The notes below the pieces were generated by a model. The model made no database searches, was not told the DNA's origin, and saw nothing but the letters and a program-made list of their open reading frames with translations. From assembly GCA_030430725.1 (NCBI GenBank), contig JAUIKP010000063.1:1-10797 (forward strand): a stretch of 10,797 bases of DNA. The letters are read 5' to 3'. The stretch comes from Nitrospiria bacterium. Its GTDB lineage: Bacteria > Nitrospirota > Nitrospiria > Nitrospirales > UBA8639. A program made the translations under genes and the position numbers. This document shows positions 1 to 5,335 of this stretch, in pieces; positions within the stretch are counted from its first letter, which is position 1; each line of letters opens with the position of its first letter.

Positions 1-145
1 TATGTATGTGTCGTTGGAACGGCATATGGAATGCGGCATCGGACTCTGCGGGCATTGTCAGCTCGGGCCGTTTTTTGTCTGTAAAGACGGGCCCGTGATG
101 CGATTGGACCGGCTGGTGCCGTATTTCGGAAAAGTGGGCGTGTGA
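1..145 (+). CDS. hydG: Group 3b [NiFe] hydrogenase gamma subunit, C-terminal end (partial)
   Basis: Only the last 47 codons are inside the window, read from base 2 and ending at TGA 143-145. They hold four closely spaced cysteines: [10 protein letters not shown] followed by the VCKDGPV segment, i.e. C-x4-C-x2-C-x7-C. This is the [2Fe-2S] ligand pattern at the C-terminus of the PyrK/dihydroorotate-dehydrogenase electron-transfer family, to which the gamma subunit of sulfhydrogenases belongs. In that family the subunit carries FAD and NAD(P)H sites upstream and passes electrons between NAD(P)H and the small subunit. The FAD and nucleotide domains lie outside the window and cannot be checked. 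Identification as hydrogenase gamma, rather than PyrK or NfnA, rests on the small- and large-subunit genes immediately downstream on the same strand, matching the G-D-A order of group 3b operons. The first ATG visible (base 2) is almost certainly internal. Confidence 0.85.
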   Translation, partial: MYVSLERHMECGIGLCGHCQLGPFFVCKDGPVMRLDRLVPYFGKVGV

Positions 146-234
146 GTAGAACCAGAAGCCGTCGTCTTTTGTTAGAGGAGACATCAGCACAGTTGGCCAC
201 TTTTTGACCTGGAAAAATCTCTACCTCCCCTTCA

Positions 235-255
235 CCCCTCCTTACCAATGAGGGG
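235..255 (+). promoter_or_regulatory. Hairpin covering the Shine-Dalgarno of the hydrogenase small subunit gene
   Basis: CCCCTC at 235-240 and GAGGGG at 250-255 are perfect complements separated by the 9-nt loop CTTACCAAT. The 3' arm contains the only good Shine-Dalgarno (AGGGG, 251-255), 11 nt before ATG 267. In RNA the stem would occlude ribosome binding. This is seen in the sequence; a regulatory role is inference. The spacer from the end of hydG is 121 nt, long for this operon type, and leaves room for a leader or an internal promoter, but I saw no convincing -35/-10 pair. Confidence 0.4.
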
Positions 256-266
256 ATTTGATTACA

Positions 267-1106
267 ATGGACCAAACAACTACCCCAACTCAGCATCCTT
301 CAACCAGGCCTCGCCCTCGGATTGCGGTGGTGAAATTTGCCTCTTGTGACGGATGCCAGTTAAGCATTCTGAATATGGAGGACGATTTGCTGGCGTTGGG
401 AGAGGCCTTCGACATCGCCTATTTCCCCGAAGCCTCCAGCAATATGCAGCCGGGCCCGTATGATATTACGTTCGTGGAAGGCTCCATTACCTGTCCTGAA
501 GATCTTTCTCGAGTTCTCGATCTCCGGCAACAGACCACCACCTTGATCACCATTGGCGCCTGTGCGACTTCCGGCGGCATTCAGGCTCTTCGGAATTGGG
601 GCGATGTGGAAGCCTTCAAGCGAACGGTGTATCCCAGCCCCGAATACATACACAGCCTCAGCACATCGACTCCTATTTCCGAACACGTCAAAGTGGACTA
701 TGAATTGTGGGGATGCCCGATTGATAAGTCACAACTTCTTCGAGTTCTCACCGATTTACTGAGTGGCGTGACACCCAGCATTCCCGCACACAGTGTATGC
801 CTGGACTGTAAACGCCAGGGACATGTCTGCGTCCTGGTCGCGAAGGGATTGCCCTGTCTTGGGCCGGTGACGCGAACCGGGTGCGGGGCTATCTGCCCCG
901 CTATGGGTCGGGAGTGTTATGGATGCTTTGGCCCGGCCGAACAGGATTCGGTGATTCCCGGAGTGCCCCCAAATACCGGTTCTTTGGCCAAACAATTTCA
1001 TGAGCATCTGCAACTCATTCCCCTGGAAATGGTTCGCCGTTTTCGAGGAATTAACGGATCGGTTCAGCCGTTCCAGAAGGAAAGTGATGCCTGGGACTCC
1101 AGATAG
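267..1106 (+). CDS. hydD: Group 3b [NiFe] hydrogenase small (delta) subunit
   Basis: 279 residues from ATG 267. A TTG at 258 is in frame but lies only 2 nt behind AGGGG, so the ATG is preferred. The subunit relays electrons through iron-sulfur clusters between the NiFe site of the large subunit and the flavin/2Fe-2S subunits. The proximal-cluster ligands of the family are visible: CDGC (27-30), GACATSGG (97-104, C99) and GCP (149-151, C150), with EGSITCPED at 71-79. Two further cysteine sets follow (C178, C181, C188, C197 and C206, C210, C217, C220), fitting two additional clusters as in F420-/NAD-linked group 3 small subunits. No Tat signal or transmembrane anchor is present, consistent with a cytoplasmic group 3 enzyme. 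It lies between hydG and hydA on the same strand. Assignment as a NiFe small subunit is firm; 3b rather than another group 3 type rests on neighbours and length. Confidence 0.92.
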   Translation: MDQTTTPTQHPSTRPRPRIAVVKFASCDGCQLSILNMEDDLLALGEAFDIAYFPEASSNMQPGPYDITFVEGSITCPEDLSRVLDLRQQTTTLITIGACATSGGIQALRNWGDVEAFKRTVYPSPEYIHSLSTSTPISEHVKVDYELWGCPIDKSQLLRVLTDLLSGVTPSIPAHSVCLDCKRQGHVCVLVAKGLPCLGPVTRTGCGAICPAMGRECYGCFGPAEQDSVIPGVPPNTGSLAKQFHEHLQLIPLEMVRRFRGINGSVQPFQKESDAWDSR

Positions 1107-1109
1107 TGA

Positions 1110-1258
1110 ATGTGAAAAAGCACCCCCTGAGTCCGGCCGAACGGGCCACCAACAGCATTCTCCTGGCTCGCAGGACTCTCACGCCTCATCCTTCTCGCGC
1201 TCCTTGCGGCCTTTCATTTGGCTGCCTCAGGCCAGGACAGGATGGACCTTTTTCACAT
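1110..1258. repeat. 11-bp perfect inverted repeat bounding about 150 bp
   Basis: The arms are 1110-1120 and 1248-1258 (ATGTGAAAAAG and its exact complement), 127 bp apart. The left arm begins 3 bp after the hydD stop codon and the right arm ends 57 bp before hydA. Terminal inverted repeats around a short non-coding core are the shape of a miniature inverted-repeat element, but I see no clear flanking target duplication, so a plain RNA stem is equally possible. Confidence 0.4.
1125..1145 (+). repeat. CCCTGAGT...CGAA repeat, copy 1 (diverged)
   Basis: It begins CCCTGAGTC and ends CGAACGGG, matching copies 2 and 3 (2753-2772 and 2787-2806) at both ends while differing in the centre. Short dispersed sequences of this type, often CCCTGAG..GTCGAAGGG, recur in intergenic DNA of many bacterial genomes. 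This copy is the most diverged. Confidence 0.4.
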
Positions 1259-1315
1259 CCCCCTGGAATCACAGGTTCCTTCATGTTTTCCTAATTGAAA
1301 ATCGCAGGTACGCCA

Positions 1316-2641
1316 ATGAACGATCCACAAGCAGGCCCTGATCAATCGAGAACCATCAAAGTCGACATGATGGCCAGGGTAGAAGGGGAAGGGGCCCTTC
1401 ACATCACCGTCCAGGATGGTCAAGTCCGGGATGTACAACTCCGGATTTTTGAACCTCCACGGTTTTTTGAAGCCTTCCTTCAGGGGCGTCACGTCACCGA
1501 AGTACCCGATATCGTGGCCCGTATTTGCGGCATCTGTCCGGTAGCGTATCAAATGAGTGCCGTCCATGCCCTGGAACAAATCTTCGATGTCAAGATGTCA
1601 CAAAGCCTTCGCGATTTACGTCGACTTCTGTATTGCGGGGAATGGATCGAAAGTCATGTTCTGCACATTTATATGCTCCAGGGTCCTGATTTCTTGGGAT
1701 TCGACAGCGGGCTTGAAATGGCCCGTTCCCACCCCGATCTGGTGAAGCGAGGCCTTCGAATGAAGAAGGCGGGCAATGATCTGTTAACGCTGTTAGGGGG
1801 ACGATCGGTGCATCCGGTTTCGGTGAAGATCGGCGGATTCTCCAACGTGCCGACCAGGAATGCCTTACATGGGCTGAAGGACGAATTCCTTTGGGCCAGA
1901 GATGCCGCTGCGGAAACGCTCCGGTGGGTGAGCGGATTTGAATTTCAAGATCCCGAACAGGGCTATACCTTCCTCGCCCTTCGAGGACCTTCTGAATATC
2001 CAATGAATGAAGGCGACGTCGTCACCAATCAAGGACACCGCATGGCCCCATCAGAGTTCGAACGCCATTTCCATGAAGAACAAGTACCCTATTCCAATGC
2101 CCTCCACTGCACGTTGAATGGACAATCGTATCTCACAGGGCCGTTAGCCCGGCTCGCTCTCAACCAGGACCAGCTCTCGTTATTAACCAAAGACGTCTTA
2201 CAGAGCACGGGATTAGTCCCCCCTTTCAACCACGCGTCCATGGGTATCGTGGCACGATCAGTGGAAGTGCTCTATGCGTTCGACGAAGCCCTTCGGCTCA
2301 TTGACCAGTATGAGCAGCCAAATACTCCAGACGTCCCAGTGACACTCCGCGCCGGGACCGGTATGGCCGCGACCGAAGCCCCGCGAGGCCTTTTATACCA
2401 TCGTTATGAGGTTCAGGCGGATGGAACCATTCGCCTCGCCAAGATTGTACCGCCAACCTCCCAAAACCAACGCCGCATGGAGGACGATCTTCGAACCCTC
2501 CTACCCGGCATCCTTCATTTGAACGATCAGGAAACCGCGATGAAATGCGAAGAGCTGATTCGCAGTTATGATCCCTGCATCTCCTGCGCAACACATTTTT
2601 TAACACTGACCAAAGAAGACCTTCCTCCGATGATGCCATAA
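1316..2641 (+). CDS. hydA: Group 3b [NiFe] hydrogenase large (alpha, catalytic) subunit
   Basis: 441 residues from ATG 1316, which has a weak CAGG Shine-Dalgarno at 1305-1308. The in-frame TTG at 1295 has no binding site and adds only 7 residues. This subunit holds the NiFe(CN)2CO centre for reversible H2 oxidation. The N-terminal cysteine pair is in RICGICPVAY (69-78; C71, C74) and the C-terminal pair in DPCISCATH (419-427; C421, C424), together the four nickel ligands. The usual His of the L1 motif RxCGxC-x3-H is Tyr78 here. Fourteen residues follow H427, consistent with an unprocessed tail that an endopeptidase of the HycI/HybD type removes after nickel insertion; no such gene is in the window. 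MARVEGEG (19-26) is the conserved N-terminal start of large subunits. Cytoplasmic, with no signal. Confidence is high for the family and good for group 3b. Confidence 0.93.
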   Translation: MNDPQAGPDQSRTIKVDMMARVEGEGALHITVQDGQVRDVQLRIFEPPRFFEAFLQGRHVTEVPDIVARICGICPVAYQMSAVHALEQIFDVKMSQSLRDLRRLLYCGEWIESHVLHIYMLQGPDFLGFDSGLEMARSHPDLVKRGLRMKKAGNDLLTLLGGRSVHPVSVKIGGFSNVPTRNALHGLKDEFLWARDAAAETLRWVSGFEFQDPEQGYTFLALRGPSEYPMNEGDVVTNQGHRMAPSEFERHFHEEQVPYSNALHCTLNGQSYLTGPLARLALNQDQLSLLTKDVLQSTGLVPPFNHASMGIVARSVEVLYAFDEALRLIDQYEQPNTPDVPVTLRAGTGMAATEAPRGLLYHRYEVQADGTIRLAKIVPPTSQNQRRMEDDLRTLLPGILHLNDQETAMKCEELIRSYDPCISCATHFLTLTKEDLPPMMP

Positions 2642-2690
2642 TTTTTAGAAAGAATTGGGGAAGGGAGTGTTGAATAATAAAGATGTTCAA

Positions 2691-2704
2691 GGGCAAATTT
2701 GCCC
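2691..2704. repeat. Perfect 14-bp palindrome
   Basis: GGGCAAATTTGCCC, 50 bp after the hydA stop. As RNA it would give a GGGC/GCCC-anchored stem, but no T-run follows on either strand, so it is a poor intrinsic terminator. It could be a protein-binding palindrome or an mRNA 3'-end stabiliser. Confidence 0.4.
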
Positions 2705-2752
2705 AGGATGAGATGACTCTTTAAAAGCTTCGGGTCGGTTCAAAAAAGCATG

Positions 2753-2772
2753 CCCTGAGTCTTCCCGAAGGG
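2753..2772 (+). repeat. CCCTGAGT...CGAAGGG repeat, copy 2
   Basis: It begins CCCTGAGTC and ends CCCGAAGGG. Together with copy 3, which starts 34 bp later, it forms a direct repeat. The preceding bases TG are shared (TGCCCTGAGTC in both). Confidence 0.55.
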
Positions 2773-2786
2773 TCCGTCCAGTCCTG

Positions 2787-2806
2787 CCCTGAGTCATGTC
2801 GAAGGG
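2787..2806 (+). repeat. CCCTGAGT...CGAAGGG repeat, copy 3
   Basis: CCCTGAGTCATGTCGAAGGG, an imperfect palindrome. It matches the widely scattered consensus CCCTGAG(C/T)..GTCGAAGGG best of the three copies. Confidence 0.55.
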
Positions 2807-2863
2807 AAGGCCGCAGCCGTTTTGACGCGCGGAGCGTACGGGTAGTACATGAGCACGGAAAAA

Positions 2864-2924
2864 TGGCGACCTGCCTGCGGGAAGCCGCTCCGGCGGAGGC
2901 AGGGAACGCCACTGGCGGCTTTTA
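2864..2924 (+). terminator. Compound hairpin ending in a terminator-like stem and T-run
   Basis: CCTGCCT (2870-2876) pairs with AGGCAGG (2897-2903), with CCGC/GGCG able to form an inner stem. The flanking TGGCG (2864-2868) can pair with CGCCA (2907-2911), extending this hairpin. Alternatively CGCC (2907-2910) pairs with GGCG (2914-2917) over a 3-nt loop, followed by GCTTTTATAA, which looks like an intrinsic terminator on the + strand and would end the hydrogenase transcript. The two foldings share the CGCC arm and exclude each other. The T-run is short (4-5), so termination may be weak. It may also be part of a dispersed palindromic repeat. Confidence 0.45.
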
Positions 2925-3116
2925 TAACAGACCCCGGAAGGGAATCCTCAAGCGGACAGGACCGACTCAAACAAAAGAGCACCGGATTGTTGGCGAAAGT
3001 CAGAAAAATTTCCCATACTGCGGGAGGTCATTTATTGAGTTTTACCTCAGAGATTCTGGGGCAGGAGGCCCAGGATCCATTGGACGGGAAACTGCAGGAA
3101 AACTGAAAGGCAGGAC

Positions 3117-3800
3117 TTAGGGAAGGGTCGCCAAATGGTGACCGGTCAGCCCAAAGTAGGCTTCATCGACCGTCCCAACCGGGGAGACCTGCATCAAAAA
3201 CGGTGTACGCCAATCTCCATCCCGTACATCATACTCGCTGGGAACCAACACACGCTGAAAGTGATTTTCGTAGGCAGCTAAAATTTTGAGTTGAAGCCCT
3301 CCCACCGCTCCGATCGATCCCCTTTCCGTGATCGTCCCGGTTAAGGCCCGACCTTCCAGAAGATGATCTCCTTTGATCATGGACACCACGCTCAGACCCA
3401 CCATGGCCGAAAGGCTTTCCCCGTACACCGTGAGGCCGGTATAGGGAAATTTCAGGAGGACAGTCCAGGATTCCGACGGAAGATTGGCAGCAGCCATCGC
3501 CCGGGTGATGGCTGCATGGATCGACTGACGGGCAAACAAGGAAAAATTTCCTGGTTCGGTATGAAATTGGATTTGAAGGCCGTTGCGATCCTGACGTTCA
3601 TAGACATCAATCACCACCTGGCTCACCATGCCCACCGGCCTGAATTGCTGGTTGAGAGATGTCCCCAGGATGGGAATGATCAGATGCGGAATCTGATGAA
3701 CGGACGGACTTGCCCCAAGAGTGTTGGCAGAAACTATATTAAGGGTCAATAATAACCCTAGAAGCAGTGAAACCCTTTTTCTGACTGATGTATTAGTCAT
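3117..3800 (-). CDS. Exported stand-alone Lon-type (S16) serine protease domain protein
   Basis: 227 residues, starting at ATG 3800-3798 with AGAAGGA 9 nt upstream. Residues 7-30 form a signal peptide: RKR, a run of leucines, then possible SPase I sites after VSA (25) or LGA (30). Residues of about 90-225 match the Lon proteolytic domain. YGESLSAMVG (126-135) corresponds to the catalytic-serine segment, TGTITERGSIGAVGGLQLK (154-172) to the Lon stretch around the catalytic lysine, and VLVPSE follows. The implied dyad is S129 and K172, 43 residues apart, the same spacing as S679/K722 in E. coli Lon. There is no AAA+ module, no PDZ domain and no N-terminal Lon domain, unlike LonA, LonB or the PDZ-Lon YlbL type. 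The cut would therefore be ATP-independent and outside the cytoplasm. Substrate unknown. It is transcribed alone, convergent with the hydrogenase genes. Confidence 0.75.
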   Translation of the reverse strand: MTNTSVRKRVSLLLGLLLTLNIVSANTLGASPSVHQIPHLIIPILGTSLNQQFRPVGMVSQVVIDVYERQDRNGLQIQFHTEPGNFSLFARQSIHAAITRAMAAANLPSESWTVLLKFPYTGLTVYGESLSAMVGLSVVSMIKGDHLLEGRALTGTITERGSIGAVGGLQLKILAAYENHFQRVLVPSEYDVRDGDWRTPFLMQVSPVGTVDEAYFGLTGHHLATLP

Positions 3801-3821
3801 GTATTAAAATCCTTCTGAAAA

Positions 3822-3836
3822 GAGGAAACTTTCCTC
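3822..3836 (-). promoter_or_regulatory. Palindrome in the leader of the Lon-domain gene
   Basis: GAGGAAA and TTTCCTC flank a single base, so the minus strand reads GAGGAAAGTTTCCTC. It lies between the predicted transcription start and the ribosome binding site. A perfect distal Shine-Dalgarno (AAAGGAGG, 3840-3833) overlaps it but has no start codon at useful distance. It could be an operator or a small RNA hairpin (GAGGA/TCCTC with a 5-nt loop). Confidence 0.35.
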
Positions 3837-3855
3837 CTTTTTCATCCCTCTCTTT

Positions 3856-3885
3856 ATTATAACGGACAATCTAGTTTTTTGTCGC
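3856..3885 (-). promoter_or_regulatory. Sigma70-like promoter of the exported Lon-domain gene
   Basis: On the minus strand there is a perfect TATAAT (3861-3856). GCGACA (3885-3880) lies 18 bp upstream and matches TTGACA at the last four positions. Transcription would start near 3849, giving a leader of about 48 nt. Confidence 0.55.
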
Positions 3886-4216
3886 CTGTCAGCTTTTGAG
3901 CGCCTCAAAGGCGCCACCAACTTATACGGCCCTGATATTGTTCCCCATAGCCTCATATGGTGGGCCCGAATGTCCATAAGCACAAATATGTATAAGAACT
4001 TAATCCCCCTAATCTCTAGATGCAGATTCTTCAGGAGTGGCCTGAACAGGCCGAAAAATTTGGCAGGACAGGGGACCCAATCTTTATTTTACCATTTCAA
4101 GGCGACCAGATCGACCTCTTCCGGAATTGCCGCTGGACAGGGTTACACAATCGACAACAAAAGAATAGGTCGCAGGAGGGTGAAGGAGGACATACGCTTG
4201 GAATCGAAATTGGCCT
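3886..4216. other. Gene-free stretch upstream of the Lon-domain promoter
   Basis: I found no gene here that I trust. Two small hairpins are visible: GCGCC/GGCGC with loop TCAAA (3900-3914) and GGCCTG/CAGGCC (4039-4052). Neither has a T-run in the right place on either strand. An open frame on the + strand (3970-4437) runs antisense into the universal stress gene and has no ribosome binding site. Confidence 0.4.
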
Positions 4217-4309
4217 CTACTGGCAGGGGCTGGGACACCAAAACACCAGATAGAGAAAAACGAACACGCCTATCGCAATTGCACCAAAAAGGTACCAGGT
4301 TTTATGCAT
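4217..4309 (-). CDS. Candidate 30-residue single-span membrane protein behind usp
   Basis: Starting at ATG 4309-4307, the frame encodes MHKTWYLFG, then a strongly hydrophobic run of about 17 residues, and ends CPSPCQ with two cysteines. One transmembrane helix is predicted by eye, with a short basic N-terminus. It begins 48 nt after the usp stop and stays in the same reading frame as usp with no intervening stop, so read-through of the usp TGA would add a 46-residue C-terminal extension with a membrane helix. The ribosome binding site is weak (GAGG only 4 nt before ATG). I do not recognise the family. A chance hydrophobic frame is a real alternative. Confidence 0.35.
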   Translation of the reverse strand: MHKTWYLFGAIAIGVFVFLYLVFWCPSPCQ

Positions 4310-4357
4310 ACAACCTCGGAAAGGGATTGTTCGTCCAGATACATCCTTTAGACCTAG

Positions 4358-5224
4358 TCATTCACGCACAAACAAAATTGAAGACTCAGTGTGATGCGCC
4401 ACGGAATGAGAGACGCTCCCCAACAGAAAGCGACTGACGCCGGATCGGCTATGTGTTCGCATCAGGATCACATCAGCGGCATTCTTGTTCGCTTCCTCAA
4501 GGATCGTGCGTGAGGGTGCCCCGACGACGACAATCCCTTTGGCCTCATGCCCCATCTGCTTCAATTCCGCGCTAAGCCCGTTTGTAAATTTCTCCCCATA
4601 GGCGATCATCTCTTGTCGAAATTCCGGAGAAATCATCGCCCCCACCGGCCAGACCGGTTCTGAAAACGGAATGACATGCAGAACGGTCGCAGTGATCGGC
4701 TCCCGGAACGGCTTCTTTTTCAAAAACCCCACCACCACTTTGGCGTCTTCCTGGCTTTCAACAGGAATTAATACCTGCTGGATCTTGCGAATGGGCTTTT
4801 TAATGATCAGGGTCGAACACGATGCATGGGTCATCACACGATGCGAAACGCTCCCGAACATCTGCTCTCGAATCTGACCAATACCCCTGGCGCCCAATAC
4901 CACGAGATCGATTCCCTTCTCCTTGACCATGGTAAGAATGACCTCGGCAGGAGTACCCATTTCCAGTCGTCTCATGACCGATCCCGGATGAAGAGGCAGG
5001 AGGGACAATGCCTGCTCAATGATGCGTTCGCCTTCTTCCCTCATGGATTTGTCCACCGCCATCCTCAAATCTTTCGCAATCCCCGCCCCGATGGACGGAT
5101 AGGGGATACCCGGCACATTCACCACATGTAACACCATCAGGCTCTCCGCCGGGCTCAGCGCTTCAAACGCCCGTATTGCATCGACCGATTGATCCGATCC
5201 ATCAACTGCTAATAAGTATTTCAT
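4358..5224 (-). CDS. Tandem universal stress protein (two Usp domains)
   Basis: 288 residues, starting at ATG 5224-5222 with GGGAG 7 nt upstream. There are two Usp folds, about 1-143 and 147-288, each opening with a short beta strand (KYLLAVDGS; QQVLIPVES). Domain 1 has the full ATP-binding motif G-x2-G-x9-G-S: G111, G114, G124-S125, then VSH. In domain 2 the same stretch reads RTHSRSGVSRFLLGSVS, so R256 and S259 replace the two motif glycines; only the GS (269-270) is kept. The family has roles in survival under starvation, redox and energy stress; the specific job here is unknown. It lies 119 nt downstream of the por/gltD-like operon on the same strand and may be co-transcribed with it, since I saw no strong terminator between them. 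Cytoplasmic, with no signal. Confidence 0.9.
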   Translation of the reverse strand: MKYLLAVDGSDQSVDAIRAFEALSPAESLMVLHVVNVPGIPYPSIGAGIAKDLRMAVDKSMREEGERIIEQALSLLPLHPGSVMRRLEMGTPAEVILTMVKEKGIDLVVLGARGIGQIREQMFGSVSHRVMTHASCSTLIIKKPIRKIQQVLIPVESQEDAKVVVGFLKKKPFREPITATVLHVIPFSEPVWPVGAMISPEFRQEMIAYGEKFTNGLSAELKQMGHEAKGIVVVGAPSRTILEEANKNAADVILMRTHSRSGVSRFLLGSVSHSVAHHTESSILFVRE

Positions 5225-5311
5225 ACATCGTCTCCCGGGTGTGACACATCCTCTGTGCCGTGTGTATTGCGGTCAAAAATCGCTTCGTACCTGTTTCCAA
5301 TACCCAACTCC

Positions 5312-5325
5312 GGTGTGCGAACACC
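5312..5325 (-). other. Small hairpin between the GltD-like gene and usp
   Basis: On the minus strand GGTGT and ACACC enclose the loop TCGC, 11 nt after the GltD-like stop codon. There is no T-run, so it is at best a processing or stabilising hairpin rather than an intrinsic terminator. This leaves read-through into usp plausible. Confidence 0.3.
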
Positions 5326-5335
5326 TGTTCTGTCC

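Larger units (their letters stand above)
1107..1315 (+). other. Intergenic spacer with nested inverted repeats between hydD and hydA
   Basis: This gene-free 209-nt gap splits two subunits that normally sit almost end to end. ATGTGAAAAAG (1110-1120) is the exact reverse complement of CTTTTTCACAT (1248-1258). Inside it, CCTGAG (1126-1131) pairs with CTCAGG (1226-1231), and GGCC (1135-1138) can pair with GGCC (1144-1147) as a local hairpin. One copy of the CCCTGAGT repeat starts at 1125. The short reading frames here have no recognisable protein features and no good ribosome binding site. It may be an inserted palindromic element or a structured mRNA segment. Confidence 0.5.
2642..3116. other. 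475-nt gene-free convergent region rich in palindromes
   Basis: This lies between the stop of hydA (+) and the stop of the Lon-like gene (-). It contains a perfect 14-bp palindrome (2691-2704), an inverted repeat CTTCGGG/CCCGAAG (2728-2734 and 2764-2770), two CCCTGAGT repeat copies and a compound hairpin (2864-2924). Two overlapping open frames (2849-3106 and 2863-3120) run through these palindromes; their products resemble nothing I recognise and they lack ribosome binding sites. The part from about 2930 to 3116 shows no feature I can name. Confidence 0.5.

Noticed and set aside
258..260. TTG start for the hydrogenase small subunit
   Set aside because: Only 2 nt separate it from the Shine-Dalgarno; ATG 267 has better spacing.
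1295..1297. TTG start for the hydrogenase large subunit
   Set aside because: There is no binding site upstream, whereas ATG 1316 has one and begins close to the conserved N-terminus.
2849..3120. Two overlapping 85-codon frames downstream of hydA
   Set aside because: Both read through palindromic repeats, lack ribosome binding sites and resemble no family I know; most likely non-coding.
3900..3914. GCGCC-TCAAA-GGCGC hairpin as a terminator
   Set aside because: No downstream T-run on either strand; it lies upstream of the Lon-domain promoter.
4039..4052. GGCCTG/CAGGCC inverted repeat as a terminator
   Set aside because: No T-run follows on either strand, and the loop is only 2 nt if the full stem forms.
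3970..4437. 155-codon open frame on the + strand
   Set aside because: It runs antisense into usp, has no binding site and no recognisable domain.
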